A stretch of DNA of 64,000 nucleotides from JAUVRX01 sp049664225 (GTDB lineage: Bacteria; Acidobacteriota; Thermoanaerobaculia; Multivoradales; JAHEKO01): the NCBI GenBank assembly GCA_049664225.1, contig JBATEX010000057.1:1-64000 (forward strand). Reading direction: 5' to 3'. The notes below the pieces were generated by a model. The model worked only from the letters and a program-made list of their open reading frames with translations. It did no database searches and was not told where the DNA came from. Position 1 is the stretch's first letter. Each line of letters begins with the position of its first letter. The position numbers and the translations under genes are program-made. Of this stretch, positions 35,280 to 43,488 are shown one piece after another.

Positions 35280-35418
35280 CGGCCGGGCGTTCCTTCCGGC
35301 CGATCCTTGGGGCAGTTGGGGGTGAGGTGGCCGGGCGTTCCTTCCGGCCAGTCTTTGAGGGCTTGAGCTTGAAGCGTCCGGTCGTACCTCCCGGCCGACC
35401 CTTGAGGGCTTGGAGGTC
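35280..35418 (-). repeat. REP-like palindromic repeats, cluster 2 (inverted)
   Basis: Three units of the family seen at 351-490 but in the opposite orientation. Their palindrome arms are at 35281-35286/35296-35301, 35329-35334/35344-35349, and 35377-35380/35391-35396. The CCCTCAAAG-type flank is on the right-hand side here (read CTTTGAGGG on the plus strand), at 35353 and 35401. Confidence 0.65.
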
Positions 35419-35729
35419 GAGGCAGTGGGGCAGTGGGGCAATGAGGCAGTGAGGGCATAGGGCAATAGGGGCTTAAGGGCGTAGGGGGCGATTCCCAGCG
35501 TCACAGAGGTGCAAGGCCGCGTGCGAGGTCTCTCCAACGGGTGAGGTTTCGGCGTGGGGACCTCCTGGGGGTTGGTTGCTGTGGAAGGGAGGATAGCCCC
35601 CTGGGGGCCCCACGTCGGACCCGCCATCGCCTCGTGATCATTTGCAAAGGATCGACGCCGTCCGCCTGCGAACCACCCGGACGGACCTCAATAAGCTGAT
35701 GACTATCTGCCTAGGACCTCAAGACCCCA

Positions 35730-35815
35730 AGCCCTCAAAGGTCGGCCGGAGCAAGCGACGGACGATTCAACCCCCAAGCCCTCAAAGAACGGCCAGCACA
35801 AGTGCTGGCCGCCTC
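35730..35815 (+). repeat. REP-like palindromic repeats, cluster 3
   Basis: Two units with the flank AAGCCCTCAAAG (at about 35729 and 35776). The second carries a perfect 20-base palindrome, GGCCAGCACAAGTGCTGGCC (35791-35810). In the other copies the same position holds GGCCGG...CCGGCC, so both arms have changed together and pairing is preserved. Confidence 0.65.
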
Positions 35816-35850
35816 AACCCCAGGGCCTGGGACGGGCGGGCGGGCAGGGG

Positions 35851-36552
35851 CTAGTCCATCAGGGCATCGACGATTAGTTGCGTCAGGGCGTCAGCCTGGT
35901 CCGTGCCAAAGACGTGCTGGGCGTGGGCACCGCCTTCGAGGATCTCGAGGCGTTTGGGCTCCGGTGCCTGCTCGAACTGTTGCTTGACCCGTGGCAGGAG
36001 TCGCTCTTCGCGGCTCACCACGAACAGAAACGAGTTCGCCTTCATCCGATCGGGATCGGTGATCGGCGCCGCGGCCAGGAGAATCAGCTTGTAGAAGGTA
36101 CCGTCAGGTACTTCCACGCTGGCTCTAGCGACGGCGCCACCACCCATGCTGGCACCGAGCGCCGAGACCCTTCGGGCGCCGCGGTGGCGGAGAAAACCCG
36201 CCGCCGCCGCCACGTCCAGCCAGAGTGACCCCTCTTCTCCACCCGGAGTCGAATTACCGTATCCCCGAAAGTCCAGGGCCAGGACCTGGAGCCCCTGGCC
36301 ACTCAAGTGACTCGCCAGCGGCCGCCAGCTCTCCTTGTCGAACACCTTGCCATGCGCGAGCACCACAGCGTGTTCGCCCTCGCCGTACAGGTCAGCCTGA
36401 ATCTCCCCTCCGTCCCTGGTGGAGAAGGAGACTGTCTTCGGCGACTCGGCCGCCCGGCAGGCCCCAGGTGCCATCGCTGCAGCCAACCCGACTACCGAGC
36501 CGAGGCTCAGGGCCGAGAGAAGCGCTCGCCGATGTCCTGCCAATCTCGGCAT
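35851..36552 (-). CDS. Exported alpha/beta hydrolase
   Basis: Serine hydrolase fold of 233 residues with a signal peptide (about 1-34, 'LLSALSLGSVVGLAAAMAPG' then ACRAAES). Seen: 'AVVLAHGKVFDKESW', nucleophile elbow LGASMGGGAV, and histidine in GGAHAQHVFG. The order and spacing suit a lipase/esterase or dienelactone hydrolase-like enzyme. The first 46 bases overlap the upstream HAD gene; an in-frame ATG at 36474 would avoid this but destroy the signal peptide. Substrate unknown. Confidence 0.78.
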   Translation of the reverse strand: MPRLAGHRRALLSALSLGSVVGLAAAMAPGACRAAESPKTVSFSTRDGGEIQADLYGEGEHAVVLAHGKVFDKESWRPLASHLSGQGLQVLALDFRGYGNSTPGGEEGSLWLDVAAAAGFLRHRGARRVSALGASMGGGAVARASVEVPDGTFYKLILLAAAPITDPDRMKANSFLFVVSREERLLPRVKQQFEQAPEPKRLEILEGGAHAQHVFGTDQADALTQLIVDALMD

Positions 36553-37130
36553 CTAAATATCCGCCCTTTCAACTCGTCTTCGGGTCTCGGTGAGCTTCGA
36601 TTCCAGGGTCGATCGAGAAGGGCCACTGGCGCGTCCAGCACGCTAGCGAGACGCCGAGCCACCTCGGCAGAATCCTCGACGACCAGGCTGAAGGAACGGC
36701 GGGAGAGCTCCTCCATGCTGATCGCCTGTGAGCCGCTGAACAGATCTTCCGACCAGGAGTACTTATCGAGAAACGTCAGGGAATGGTGGGGCACCCCTCG
36801 TTCGGTCAGCCACTGGCGAGAAACCGCCTCGGTCCCTGGTGGTCGACCCGTCACCACCGCCACCTCGTAGCCGCGATCCACCCAGGCTGCCAGGGCTTCG
36901 ACCGCCCCCTTCATGGGTTGGATCTCAGCCAGTACCTCAGGGCGGTGCACGGACTTCATGAAATCGTCCAGGCTCTCAGGCGTCAGTCCCAGCGAGACTC
37001 CCAGATCGAAAGACTCGATCTCTTCCAGATCGACTCTTCTGCCGTACTCCTGCTCGAAGACCTTGGCGAACATCCGGGCTGTCTGGCCGAGACAATCGTC
37101 GATATCGACATAGATACAGCCAGCAGTCAT
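36507..37130 (-). CDS. HAD-like phosphatase, 5'(3')-deoxyribonucleotidase-like
   Basis: HAD-superfamily protein of 207 residues. Motif I is YVDIDDCLGQT with both aspartates, motif II 'VAVVTGRPPGTEAV', and motif IV-like 'FSLVVEDSAEVARRLA'. The short helical cap (about 20-75) and the overall arrangement resemble 5'(3')-deoxyribonucleotidases (NT5C type). The C-terminus 'VALLDRPWNRSSP' is also typical of that group. The 3' end overlaps the alpha/beta hydrolase start by 46 bases. Confidence 0.75.
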   Translation of the reverse strand: MTAGCIYVDIDDCLGQTARMFAKVFEQEYGRRVDLEEIESFDLGVSLGLTPESLDDFMKSVHRPEVLAEIQPMKGAVEALAAWVDRGYEVAVVTGRPPGTEAVSRQWLTERGVPHHSLTFLDKYSWSEDLFSGSQAISMEELSRRSFSLVVEDSAEVARRLASVLDAPVALLDRPWNRSSPRPEDELKGRIFRCRDWQDIGERFSRP

Positions 37131-37181
37131 CGAGGCTCTTCTCCTCGAGAGTTCCTCATCTCGACCAGCCCATCAACAACT

Positions 37182-37748
37182 TCAACAGGCCAGCTCCGAG
37201 TACCGAAAGCAGCTCACTACGTGATCGTTCACCATTCCAGCAGCCTGCATATAGGCGTAGGAGATGGTACTACCCACGAAGTTGAAGCCCCGCTTCTTGA
37301 GATCGTTGCTCATGGCATCGGACTGTGGTGTGCTGGCGGGGATCTGATCCATCCTCTCCCAGCGGTTGACCCGTGTTTTACCGCCCACGAACTGCCAGAT
37401 GTACACATCGAAACCGCCGAACTCTTCCTGGACGTCCAGGAAGGCGCGGGCATTCCGGATTGCCGAGTTGATCTTGAGCTTGTTCCGGATGATGCCGGGG
37501 TCGGCCAGCAGCTCTGCGACCTTCTCTGCACCATAGGTAGCCACGATCTCTGGTCGAAATCCGTCAAATACCTCCCTGTAGCGTGCTCTTTTCTTCAGGA
37601 CCGTGGACCAGGAGAGCCCCGCTTGGGCACCGTCCAGGACGAGGAACTCGAAGTGCTTCCTGTCGTCATGCACCGGCACACCCCACTCATGGTCGTGGTA
37701 CTCGATCATCAGCGGATCGCTTGCGGACCAATCACATCGTTTCACCAT
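37182..37748 (-). CDS. tag: DNA-3-methyladenine glycosylase I
   Basis: Base-excision repair enzyme removing 3-methyladenine from DNA. 188 residues with the family N-terminus 'RCDWSASDPLMIEYHDHEWG', 'QAGLSWSTVLKKRARYREVF' and 'LKKRGFNFVGSTISYAYMQA'. The zinc ligands (Cys near 5, His near 17-19, later His and Cys in NDHVVSCFR) are visible. It is separated by about 40 bases from the downstream end of the PLP-enzyme gene. Confidence 0.95.
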   Translation of the reverse strand: MVKRCDWSASDPLMIEYHDHEWGVPVHDDRKHFEFLVLDGAQAGLSWSTVLKKRARYREVFDGFRPEIVATYGAEKVAELLADPGIIRNKLKINSAIRNARAFLDVQEEFGGFDVYIWQFVGGKTRVNRWERMDQIPASTPQSDAMSNDLKKRGFNFVGSTISYAYMQAAGMVNDHVVSCFRYSELAC

Positions 37749-37788
37749 ACTCTCGTCCTCACGCTTGAGTCGGGAAGATGAGCACCCA

Positions 37789-38961
37789 TCATGGCGCCAG
37801 GGCCTGTTCGAAATCGGCGATCAACTCGTCGGCGTCCTCGATTCCCACCGAGACCCGTACCAGGTCGTCGCTAATTCCCAGCCTGTCTCGCTCATCCTGC
37901 TCCAGGCCCAGGTGCGAGCTGCGCGCCGGCCGGACGACCAGGGACTCGACACCTCCCAGGCTCGCAGCATGAATCGGCAGGGTCAGCCGCTCCAGGAATC
38001 GCTCGGCCGACCCGGCATCCCCGAGGTAGATCGAGAGCATCCCACCGAAACCCGAAAAGAGCCGGTCGGCGTGGCGATGGCTTGGACTGGAGGTAAGACC
38101 AGGGTAATTGACCTGCCGAACCGAAGGTTGCCCTTCGAGAAACCGGGCCAGTCTCGCAGCCGTTTCGTTCTGCCTCCGAACCCGTAGAGCGAGAGTCTTG
38201 AGACCCCGCTCCAGGAGAAAGCAGGTGTTCGGGTCGAGCGAGCCACCCAGATGAAGCAACAGCTGGCGCACCCGATCCACCGAAGCGGTCGAGCCGATCA
38301 CCGCCCCAGCGACCAGATCACTGTGCCCGTTCAAGTACTTCGTCGCACTGTGAACCACCAGATCGAATCCCAGCTCGAAGGGCCGGAAATTGACCGGCGT
38401 GGCGAAGGTGTTGTCGATCACCGAAACCAGGTCGTGGCGCCGAGCGAAGTCCGCCACGGCTAGGAGATCACCGACCTCCATCAGGGGGTTGGAGATAGCC
38501 TCCACAAAGATCAACCTGGTCTGCGGAGTGAGGGCGCTCTCCCAGGTGCGTGCGCCGTCGGGTGCGGCGATATCAATCGGGGTGTGGGAGATACCGAGCC
38601 TGGTCGCATCTTGATGGAGAAAGCTCTGGGTCCCGCCATAGAGCGTGCGTTGCGTCAGCAGATGCTCTCCTGACTGCACATGGGACAGGATCGCCGTCGA
38701 AATGGCCGCCATGCCGCTAGCCGTCACCAGCGCAGCTTCGGCCGACTCGACAGCCGCCAGCCGGGCCTGCACGGTATGGTGGTTCGGCGAGTTGCTCAAA
38801 CGGATGTAGCGCACCGCATCATAGGTGGTCTCATCACCCATCTGGTAGTTCGCCGATTGAAAGATCGGGGTCACCACGGCACCCTCGACATGCGGCCGGG
38901 GGCGACCCGCGTGTACCAGGTTGGTGTCGAGTGTCTTGAACTTCACTGAGTACTCCGGCAT
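37789..38961 (-). CDS. Cystathionine gamma-synthase/lyase-like PLP enzyme
   Basis: Fold-type I PLP enzyme of the Cys/Met metabolism family, 390 residues. Seen: 'TLDTNLVHAGRPRPHVEGAV', YIRLSNSPNH, 'ALVTASGMAAISTAILSHVQ', 'SVIDNTFATPVNFRPFELG' and the PLP lysine in HSATKYLNGHSD. The frame opens at 39018; I use the ATG at 38961, which matches family N-termini and leaves room for the divergent gene. Sequence alone does not separate gamma-synthase, gamma-lyase or O-acetylhomoserine sulfhydrylase roles. Confidence 0.88.
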   Translation of the reverse strand: MPEYSVKFKTLDTNLVHAGRPRPHVEGAVVTPIFQSANYQMGDETTYDAVRYIRLSNSPNHHTVQARLAAVESAEAALVTASGMAAISTAILSHVQSGEHLLTQRTLYGGTQSFLHQDATRLGISHTPIDIAAPDGARTWESALTPQTRLIFVEAISNPLMEVGDLLAVADFARRHDLVSVIDNTFATPVNFRPFELGFDLVVHSATKYLNGHSDLVAGAVIGSTASVDRVRQLLLHLGGSLDPNTCFLLERGLKTLALRVRRQNETAARLARFLEGQPSVRQVNYPGLTSSPSHRHADRLFSGFGGMLSIYLGDAGSAERFLERLTLPIHAASLGGVESLVVRPARSSHLGLEQDERDRLGISDDLVRVSVGIEDADELIADFEQALAP

Positions 38962-39104
38962 GAGCTCGTCCCTTTCTGGACTAAATCGGTCGATCCGCAC
39001 ACGCAATGAGGAAGGCACAGGCTACCACCTCCCTCGGGCTTTCCAGACGCGTGCTAGCATCTCGCGGCTCGGATTCGTCAGTCCATACCAGATCCCTCTG
39101 CGAG

Positions 39105-41417
39105 ATGTCACAGACCATGATTCAGAGAGCCATCCGGCGAACGTATATCGCCTTCTACTTCGCTTGCCTTCCTTTGGCGCTGACAGGTTGTAGCGACCGA
39201 CCACCGAAATCGGACAGGGTCTGGCTGGACCTGGCGGGAGAGGTCTGGCACCAAAGCGGAAACGTCACCACCGACTTGATCTCTGCGCCGCGGAAGGTGG
39301 GCCTCGACAACCTCGGCTATGGTTGGATACAAGTGCATCCTGACAATCCCGCCCGGGCAACGCTGGAGATGAATCAGCAAATAGCGCGCTTGTTCCTCTT
39401 CTCGGCCGATGGTGACGCGGAGGCGCTCGAAATCGAGATTTCGGCTGTCGGTAAGGGACCACTCAAGCAAGTCCCACTGACGCTGTTGCTGAATGGCGAG
39501 CCCTTGACCGGGCTGCCCCTGACCAGAAAGTGGAGGCGACATCGAGTCGAGATACCCAGCGACATCGTCCGCCAGGGGCGAAACCTCGTGGAGTTCCGAT
39601 TTCCACAACCAACGAAGTCACCGCGATGGCCCCGCAGGCTTAGACCCCGCGTCCGAAGTCTCGAAGTCTTCACAGCCAACGGTCGCAGGCTGTGGTCAGA
39701 GCGACCCGCCAGCATCTCCCTGGTCAGCGATCCAGGTTCCTCACCGGATCGCAGCGAAATTCGGATGCCTTCGCCGGGCTGGCTGGAGGTGGTAACGGAT
39801 CTGCCCGAGCGAGCCCGCCTCAGGGCGAGCTTTCGGGTTCAGCGTCCGCCAGGGGCAGGCAATGAGCCTGTTCTCGTCTATGGCAGGCTTCTGGACCAGC
39901 GTCTCGAAGAGCATCATCTCGCCCAAGAACGGGTCACCGATTCAGACAAAAACCATGACTTCGATGTCGATCTCAGGGCCTGGCAGGGTCAGTCGGTACG
40001 CCTTAGACTCGGTGTCGGCGGCTCAGGCAACGCCGTCGTCTCCTGGCATTGGGCCGTCGTAGAAGGGCCCGCCGGGACGGATCGCAGGGACGACATCGAA
40101 CCGATCCGCCGAGTCCAGGCGCCTGCTTCGGGCCGGCTCGGACGCCCGGATATCCTGGTCATTCTTCTCGACGCGGCTCGCGCTGATGCCTTTTCTCCCT
40201 TCGGTGGTGCCCGTCCCACCCCTGCCATCGAACAGCTTGCCGCGGACGGCACTATTTTCGAGTCGGCACTGGCCTCTTCGTCCTGGACCGGTCAGTCGGT
40301 ATCTTCGATCTTCACCGGCTTTTTTCCCGACACTCTGGGCGTTGGCCCCTGGGGGAGTCACTTGCCCTCAGGGATCGAGACTCTGGCCGAGCTGCTGACT
40401 CGCGTCGGCTACCGAACCGTGCTCTGGACCCAGCATCCCTTCTACAAGCAGCAGGCAGACCTGAAGCGGGGTTTTCAGGAGATTTATCGACCAGCGTTTC
40501 AGGACTACACGACTCTGCCGTCGTCGAGCCAGCTGATGACCGATCAGGAGCCTACATTTGCCTTCGTGCATCTGATGCCCCCTCACGCTCCCTACACTCC
40601 TCCTGCTCCATACCGGGGTAGCTACGGCTCCTGGTACACCGGCCCGGTCGAGCCAAAGGCGACCTTCCTCAACCGTCTTTCGAATCGCCGCGACCTAGGA
40701 GGGCTCACAGACGACGACCGACGCTATGTTCGGGACCGTTACGACGAGAACGTCGCCTTCGCCGACTCGCAGGTGGGTACCCTGCTCTCGATGCTCGACT
40801 CCGCCGGGCGCTACGACTCCACCCTGGTCATACTGCTGTCGGATCATGGCGAAGCCTTCCTGGAGCACGGCCGTTATCTTCACACCCGCACACTCCACCG
40901 CGAGATGCTCCACGTTCCCCTGGTCGTGAAGTGGCCTGTCACCATCGCCGACTTTCAGGCCAAGGTTGCGGAGTCCGTCAGCCTGGTCGACCTTGTTCCG
41001 ACCCTGGTCGACGGTCTTGCCATCCCTGAGAGTCAGGGGGGATTCCAGGGCCGAAGCATGCTGCCTGTCGTATTCGACTCGACGAGTCACCAAGAGCCAC
41101 TGTGGGCGACAACGCGTGGCGTCGCCAGCTACCAACAGCCACCCCGGCCTCAGCATATGCTCCAGGCAGGTCCATGGAAGCTCCTCTTCGATCCTCTCAC
41201 CGAGGACAGTCAGCTCTATCAGATCGAGCGTGACCCGGCTGAGACACAGGATCTCGCGGGCGAGCTGCCGCTGCGCACCCTGTTGCTGCGCCAGGCACTG
41301 CAACGTCAGGTGGTCTCCAACCGCGATCTGCTCAAGGAAGCTTCCGTTCCTGGCCCGATCGAGGCACTGGATACCGAGCTCCAGGACCAACTGGAGGCCC
41401 TGGGCTATGTCAACTAA
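39105..41417 (+). CDS. Exported sulfatase-like lipoprotein (alkaline phosphatase superfamily)
   Basis: Large lipoprotein of about 770 residues (lipobox LALTGC). The N-terminal 300 residues are beta-rich and have no clear family. The C-terminal half is a sulfatase-like domain with 'ILVILLDAARADAFSPFGG', nucleophile region SSSWTGQSVSS, 'FVHLMPPHAPYTPP' and 'LVILLSDHGEAFLEHG'. The formylglycine motif CxPxR of true sulfatases is absent, so phosphodiesterase or phosphotransferase activity is as likely. ATGs at 39105 and 39117 fit the signal peptide; the frame opens at 39006. It ends in LEALGYVN, overlapping the convergent gene by 4 bases. Confidence 0.82.
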   Translation: MSQTMIQRAIRRTYIAFYFACLPLALTGCSDRPPKSDRVWLDLAGEVWHQSGNVTTDLISAPRKVGLDNLGYGWIQVHPDNPARATLEMNQQIARLFLFSADGDAEALEIEISAVGKGPLKQVPLTLLLNGEPLTGLPLTRKWRRHRVEIPSDIVRQGRNLVEFRFPQPTKSPRWPRRLRPRVRSLEVFTANGRRLWSERPASISLVSDPGSSPDRSEIRMPSPGWLEVVTDLPERARLRASFRVQRPPGAGNEPVLVYGRLLDQRLEEHHLAQERVTDSDKNHDFDVDLRAWQGQSVRLRLGVGGSGNAVVSWHWAVVEGPAGTDRRDDIEPIRRVQAPASGRLGRPDILVILLDAARADAFSPFGGARPTPAIEQLAADGTIFESALASSSWTGQSVSSIFTGFFPDTLGVGPWGSHLPSGIETLAELLTRVGYRTVLWTQHPFYKQQADLKRGFQEIYRPAFQDYTTLPSSSQLMTDQEPTFAFVHLMPPHAPYTPPAPYRGSYGSWYTGPVEPKATFLNRLSNRRDLGGLTDDDRRYVRDRYDENVAFADSQVGTLLSMLDSAGRYDSTLVILLSDHGEAFLEHGRYLHTRTLHREMLHVPLVVKWPVTIADFQAKVAESVSLVDLVPTLVDGLAIPESQGGFQGRSMLPVVFDSTSHQEPLWATTRGVASYQQPPRPQHMLQAGPWKLLFDPLTEDSQLYQIERDPAETQDLAGELPLRTLLLRQALQRQVVSNRDLLKEASVPGPIEALDTELQDQLEALGYVN

Positions 41418-41995
41418 AGCCCTGGTGGGGTGACTAGCGGCTGGGGCGTCAGCCCGACTCTTGAAAAAGGGCCTTCACCGTCATCGTCAAAACCAGCACC
41501 AGACCCACCAGTCAGCACACCGCGGAAGGCATGGCCAGCCAGGTTAGCGACTCCTTCGCCACGTCTGTGCCACCGAGAGCTGGTGCCCGAAAGGCCGCCA
41601 GCATCCAGAAGGTGGAATAGCCCAGCGCACCGATTCCCAGCAGGTAGGCTGTCAGGCGCTTCAATCCGGCACCACTCGTCATGGCCGGCCGACAGGAGAA
41701 TCATCGCCAGCGCCGACGTTCCCAGGCCATTGGCATGCAAGTGCGATCGTTTCAAGTAGCTCCACGATCTGCCCGCGAGTGCGGCTGCGGCGGCCTGTGG
41801 GTCGGCCTCGGACGCCAAGGTTTGCACGGCCGTCTCTTCGAAACCTTCTTTCAGTGCCTCCTCGAACAACCCGAAGATCGCCCCCAGACTGAATCCCAGA
41901 AGCAGAGTCAAGAGTGACAACAGAGCTCCGATCCTCATGCCGCGCATCGCCGTCAGCCAGGACTGCCCTCCACTGCTGGATCGAAACGTGGACAT
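41414..41995 (-). pseudogene. Four-helix membrane protein, apparently frameshifted
   Basis: The first 105 or so residues read as a membrane protein ('ALLSLLTLLLGFSLGAIFGL', 'YLKRSHLHANGLGTSALAMI' then LLSAG). After about 41682 the frame turns into low-quality sequence. Shifting by one base restores a natural continuation: LTSGAGLKRLTAYLLGIGAL, GYSTFWMLAAFRAPALGG and a third helix. That frame then meets a TGA at 41512-41514 in the middle of a last hydrophobic helix (AMPSAVC-stop-LVGLVLVLTMTV), ending at 41449. So two lesions are needed, either real decay or sequence errors. It is last in the ctaA/SCO operon and probably an oxidase-biogenesis accessory. Confidence 0.6.
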
Positions 41996-42001
41996 AGCTT
42001 G

Positions 42002-42709
42002 CTACCCTTCCGTTTCCGACTTGTCGTTGCGGCCTTGCCGATCCGAGTCCAGGCGAAAACCGACGTTCGAGGATTCGGCGGCAACGACGCGAAAGTCTCG
42101 AGCCAACCTGTTCAGCTCCTCGGGTCGGAAGGCATCGTAGTACCCACGGACGACCCCCGTGCTGTCTACCAGAACGAAGCGTGTGCTGTGCAGGATGGGC
42201 TCGTCCGGACTGGCTGCGCCTGGTGGAGGTTCGTCGTCCAGACCGAGCTTGAAGCCTTCGGTTACCAGACGCCGGATGGTTTCCTTCTCACCGGTCAAGA
42301 ACAGCCACTCGGGGTCCGTAATGCCCCAGGAGTCGGCGTAGAGCTGCAGCACCTGTGGCGAGTCGTATTCCGGATCGACGCTGAATGAGACTCTCTGGAG
42401 ACCACCGGGCTCCATCGCTTCGAGTCCCAGCATGCGCTCGGTCATGCGCGGGCAGCTCAACGCACAGCGAGTGAAGATGAAATCCGCCACCCAGGGAGAG
42501 CCGAGCAGCTCTGTGCTGTCGACTTGTCGCCCATCTCGGTTGACCAATAGAAATTCCGGCGCCATGCCGATCTCTGGAGGCGGCTCACGAGGCTCCTCGG
42601 CGCGCCAGCTGGGCGCCATGAGAGCGGTCACGAGAACCGCTAGGATGACTGCTATTAGAAAGCCCCAGAGTAGAGCCCGCCTCATGGACCTGTCCGTCTT
42701 CTGGCTCAC
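42002..42709 (-). CDS. SCO1/SenC-type copper chaperone
   Basis: Thioredoxin-fold copper protein that helps build the CuA centre of cytochrome c oxidase. Seen: an N-terminal membrane helix ('ALLWGFLIAVILAVLVTALM'), the copper site FTRCALSCPRM (CxxxC), and the distal histidine in 'ILHSTRFVLVDSTG'. An open frame runs up to 43534 but its first half is antiparallel-frame noise over the permease gene. The GTG at 42709 overlaps the permease stop (GTGA) with AAGGA upstream and gives 235 residues; the ATG at 42685 is an alternative. Confidence 0.92.
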   Translation of the reverse strand: MSQKTDRSMRRALLWGFLIAVILAVLVTALMAPSWRAEEPREPPPEIGMAPEFLLVNRDGRQVDSTELLGSPWVADFIFTRCALSCPRMTERMLGLEAMEPGGLQRVSFSVDPEYDSPQVLQLYADSWGITDPEWLFLTGEKETIRRLVTEGFKLGLDDEPPPGAASPDEPILHSTRFVLVDSTGVVRGYYDAFRPEELNRLARDFRVVAAESSNVGFRLDSDRQGRNDKSETEG

Positions 42710-43488
42710 GGCGATGCCGTCCTTCGCACCAGCCACACATCCACGGCCAACGCCGCTGCAGCCCAAATCAGCATCACAGTCAGGGAAAGGCCCAAAGAGG
42801 GCAGGCTCTGGCCGGCCAGGGGCGTATCTCCGTACAGCACCCGGCGCAGAGCTGCAGTGCCGTAAGTCAGCGGGTTGAGCCTCATCACCGAGTCGAGCCA
42901 ACCTGGCGCACCCGACAGAGGAAAGATCGCGCCCGAGAGAAACCACATGGGCATCAGAACCAGATTCATGACCGCATGAAAACCCTGTGTGGAGTTCATC
43001 CGCCAGGCAAACGCGAAGCCAAAAGCAGTCAGGGCGACGGCCATCACCGCTACGACGACGGCGACCTCCAGGCCGGATCGCAAGGTCAGACGGATGCCGG
43101 CCACCGGCGCCAGCACCAGGAACAGCATACCCTGGATCCAGGCCAGGGTCGCGCCACCGAAGACCTTCCCGGCAACCAGAGCTGAACGTCGGACAGGCGC
43201 TACCAGAACTCCCTGGAGAAACCCCTCGTTCCTGTCGTCGATCACCGAGAACGTCGAGAAGATCGCGGCGAACAGCACCAGCATCACGATGGTTCCCGGA
43301 AAGAAGTACTCCAGGTAGTCCAGATCCTCCGGTCCTCCCGGCAGCCTGAACGAGCCGGACAGGCCGCTGCCGATGAGCGCCCAGAAGAGCAGCGGCATAC
43401 CCACCGCGCCCAGAACCCGAGCCGGCTGACGGCGGAACCGCACGACTTCGCGATGCCAGAGAGTCGTCGCTGCCAACAGGTCGCTCAC
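42706..43488 (-). CDS. ABC-2 type transporter permease
   Basis: Six-helix ABC exporter permease, 260 residues. Seen: 'ATTLWHREVVRFRRQPARVL' leading into helix one, 'FFPGTIVMLVLFAAIFSTFS', the coupling helix 'IDDRNEGFLQGVLVAPVRRS', and 'LMPMWFLSGAIFPLSGAPGW' typical of the NodJ/DrrB-like group. GTG start overlaps the ATPase stop by 4 bases, and its own stop overlaps the SCO1 start. Placement between heme A synthesis and SCO1 suggests a role in oxidase maturation; the transported substrate is unknown. Confidence 0.9.
   Translation of the reverse strand: MSDLLAATTLWHREVVRFRRQPARVLGAVGMPLLFWALIGSGLSGSFRLPGGPEDLDYLEYFFPGTIVMLVLFAAIFSTFSVIDDRNEGFLQGVLVAPVRRSALVAGKVFGGATLAWIQGMLFLVLAPVAGIRLTLRSGLEVAVVVAVMAVALTAFGFAFAWRMNSTQGFHAVMNLVLMPMWFLSGAIFPLSGAPGWLDSVMRLNPLTYGTAALRRVLYGDTPLAGQSLPSLGLSLTVMLIWAAAALAVDVWLVRRTASP

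Larger units (their letters stand above)
35101..35850. other. Gene-free repeat-rich spacer upstream of coxA
   Basis: No credible gene is visible in 750 bases. It carries a perfect 31-base palindrome (35239-35269), an inverted cluster of REP-like repeats (35280-35418), a G-rich degenerate tandem (about 35420-35490) and a direct cluster of REP-like repeats (35730-35815). The coxA promoter must lie in 35101-35240. The best I see on the minus strand is TTGCAG, 18 bases, TACACT, which is weak. Composition and repeats resemble 1-518. Confidence 0.65.

Noticed and set aside
39105..41417. Classical formylglycine sulfatase
   Set aside because: The required CxPxR or SxPxR motif is missing; the equivalent place reads SSSWTGQSVSS.
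41512..41514. Selenocysteine codon in the membrane gene
   Set aside because: The TGA lies in a hydrophobic helix of a gene that also needs a frameshift, and I saw no SECIS-like hairpin just downstream. Decay or error is simpler.
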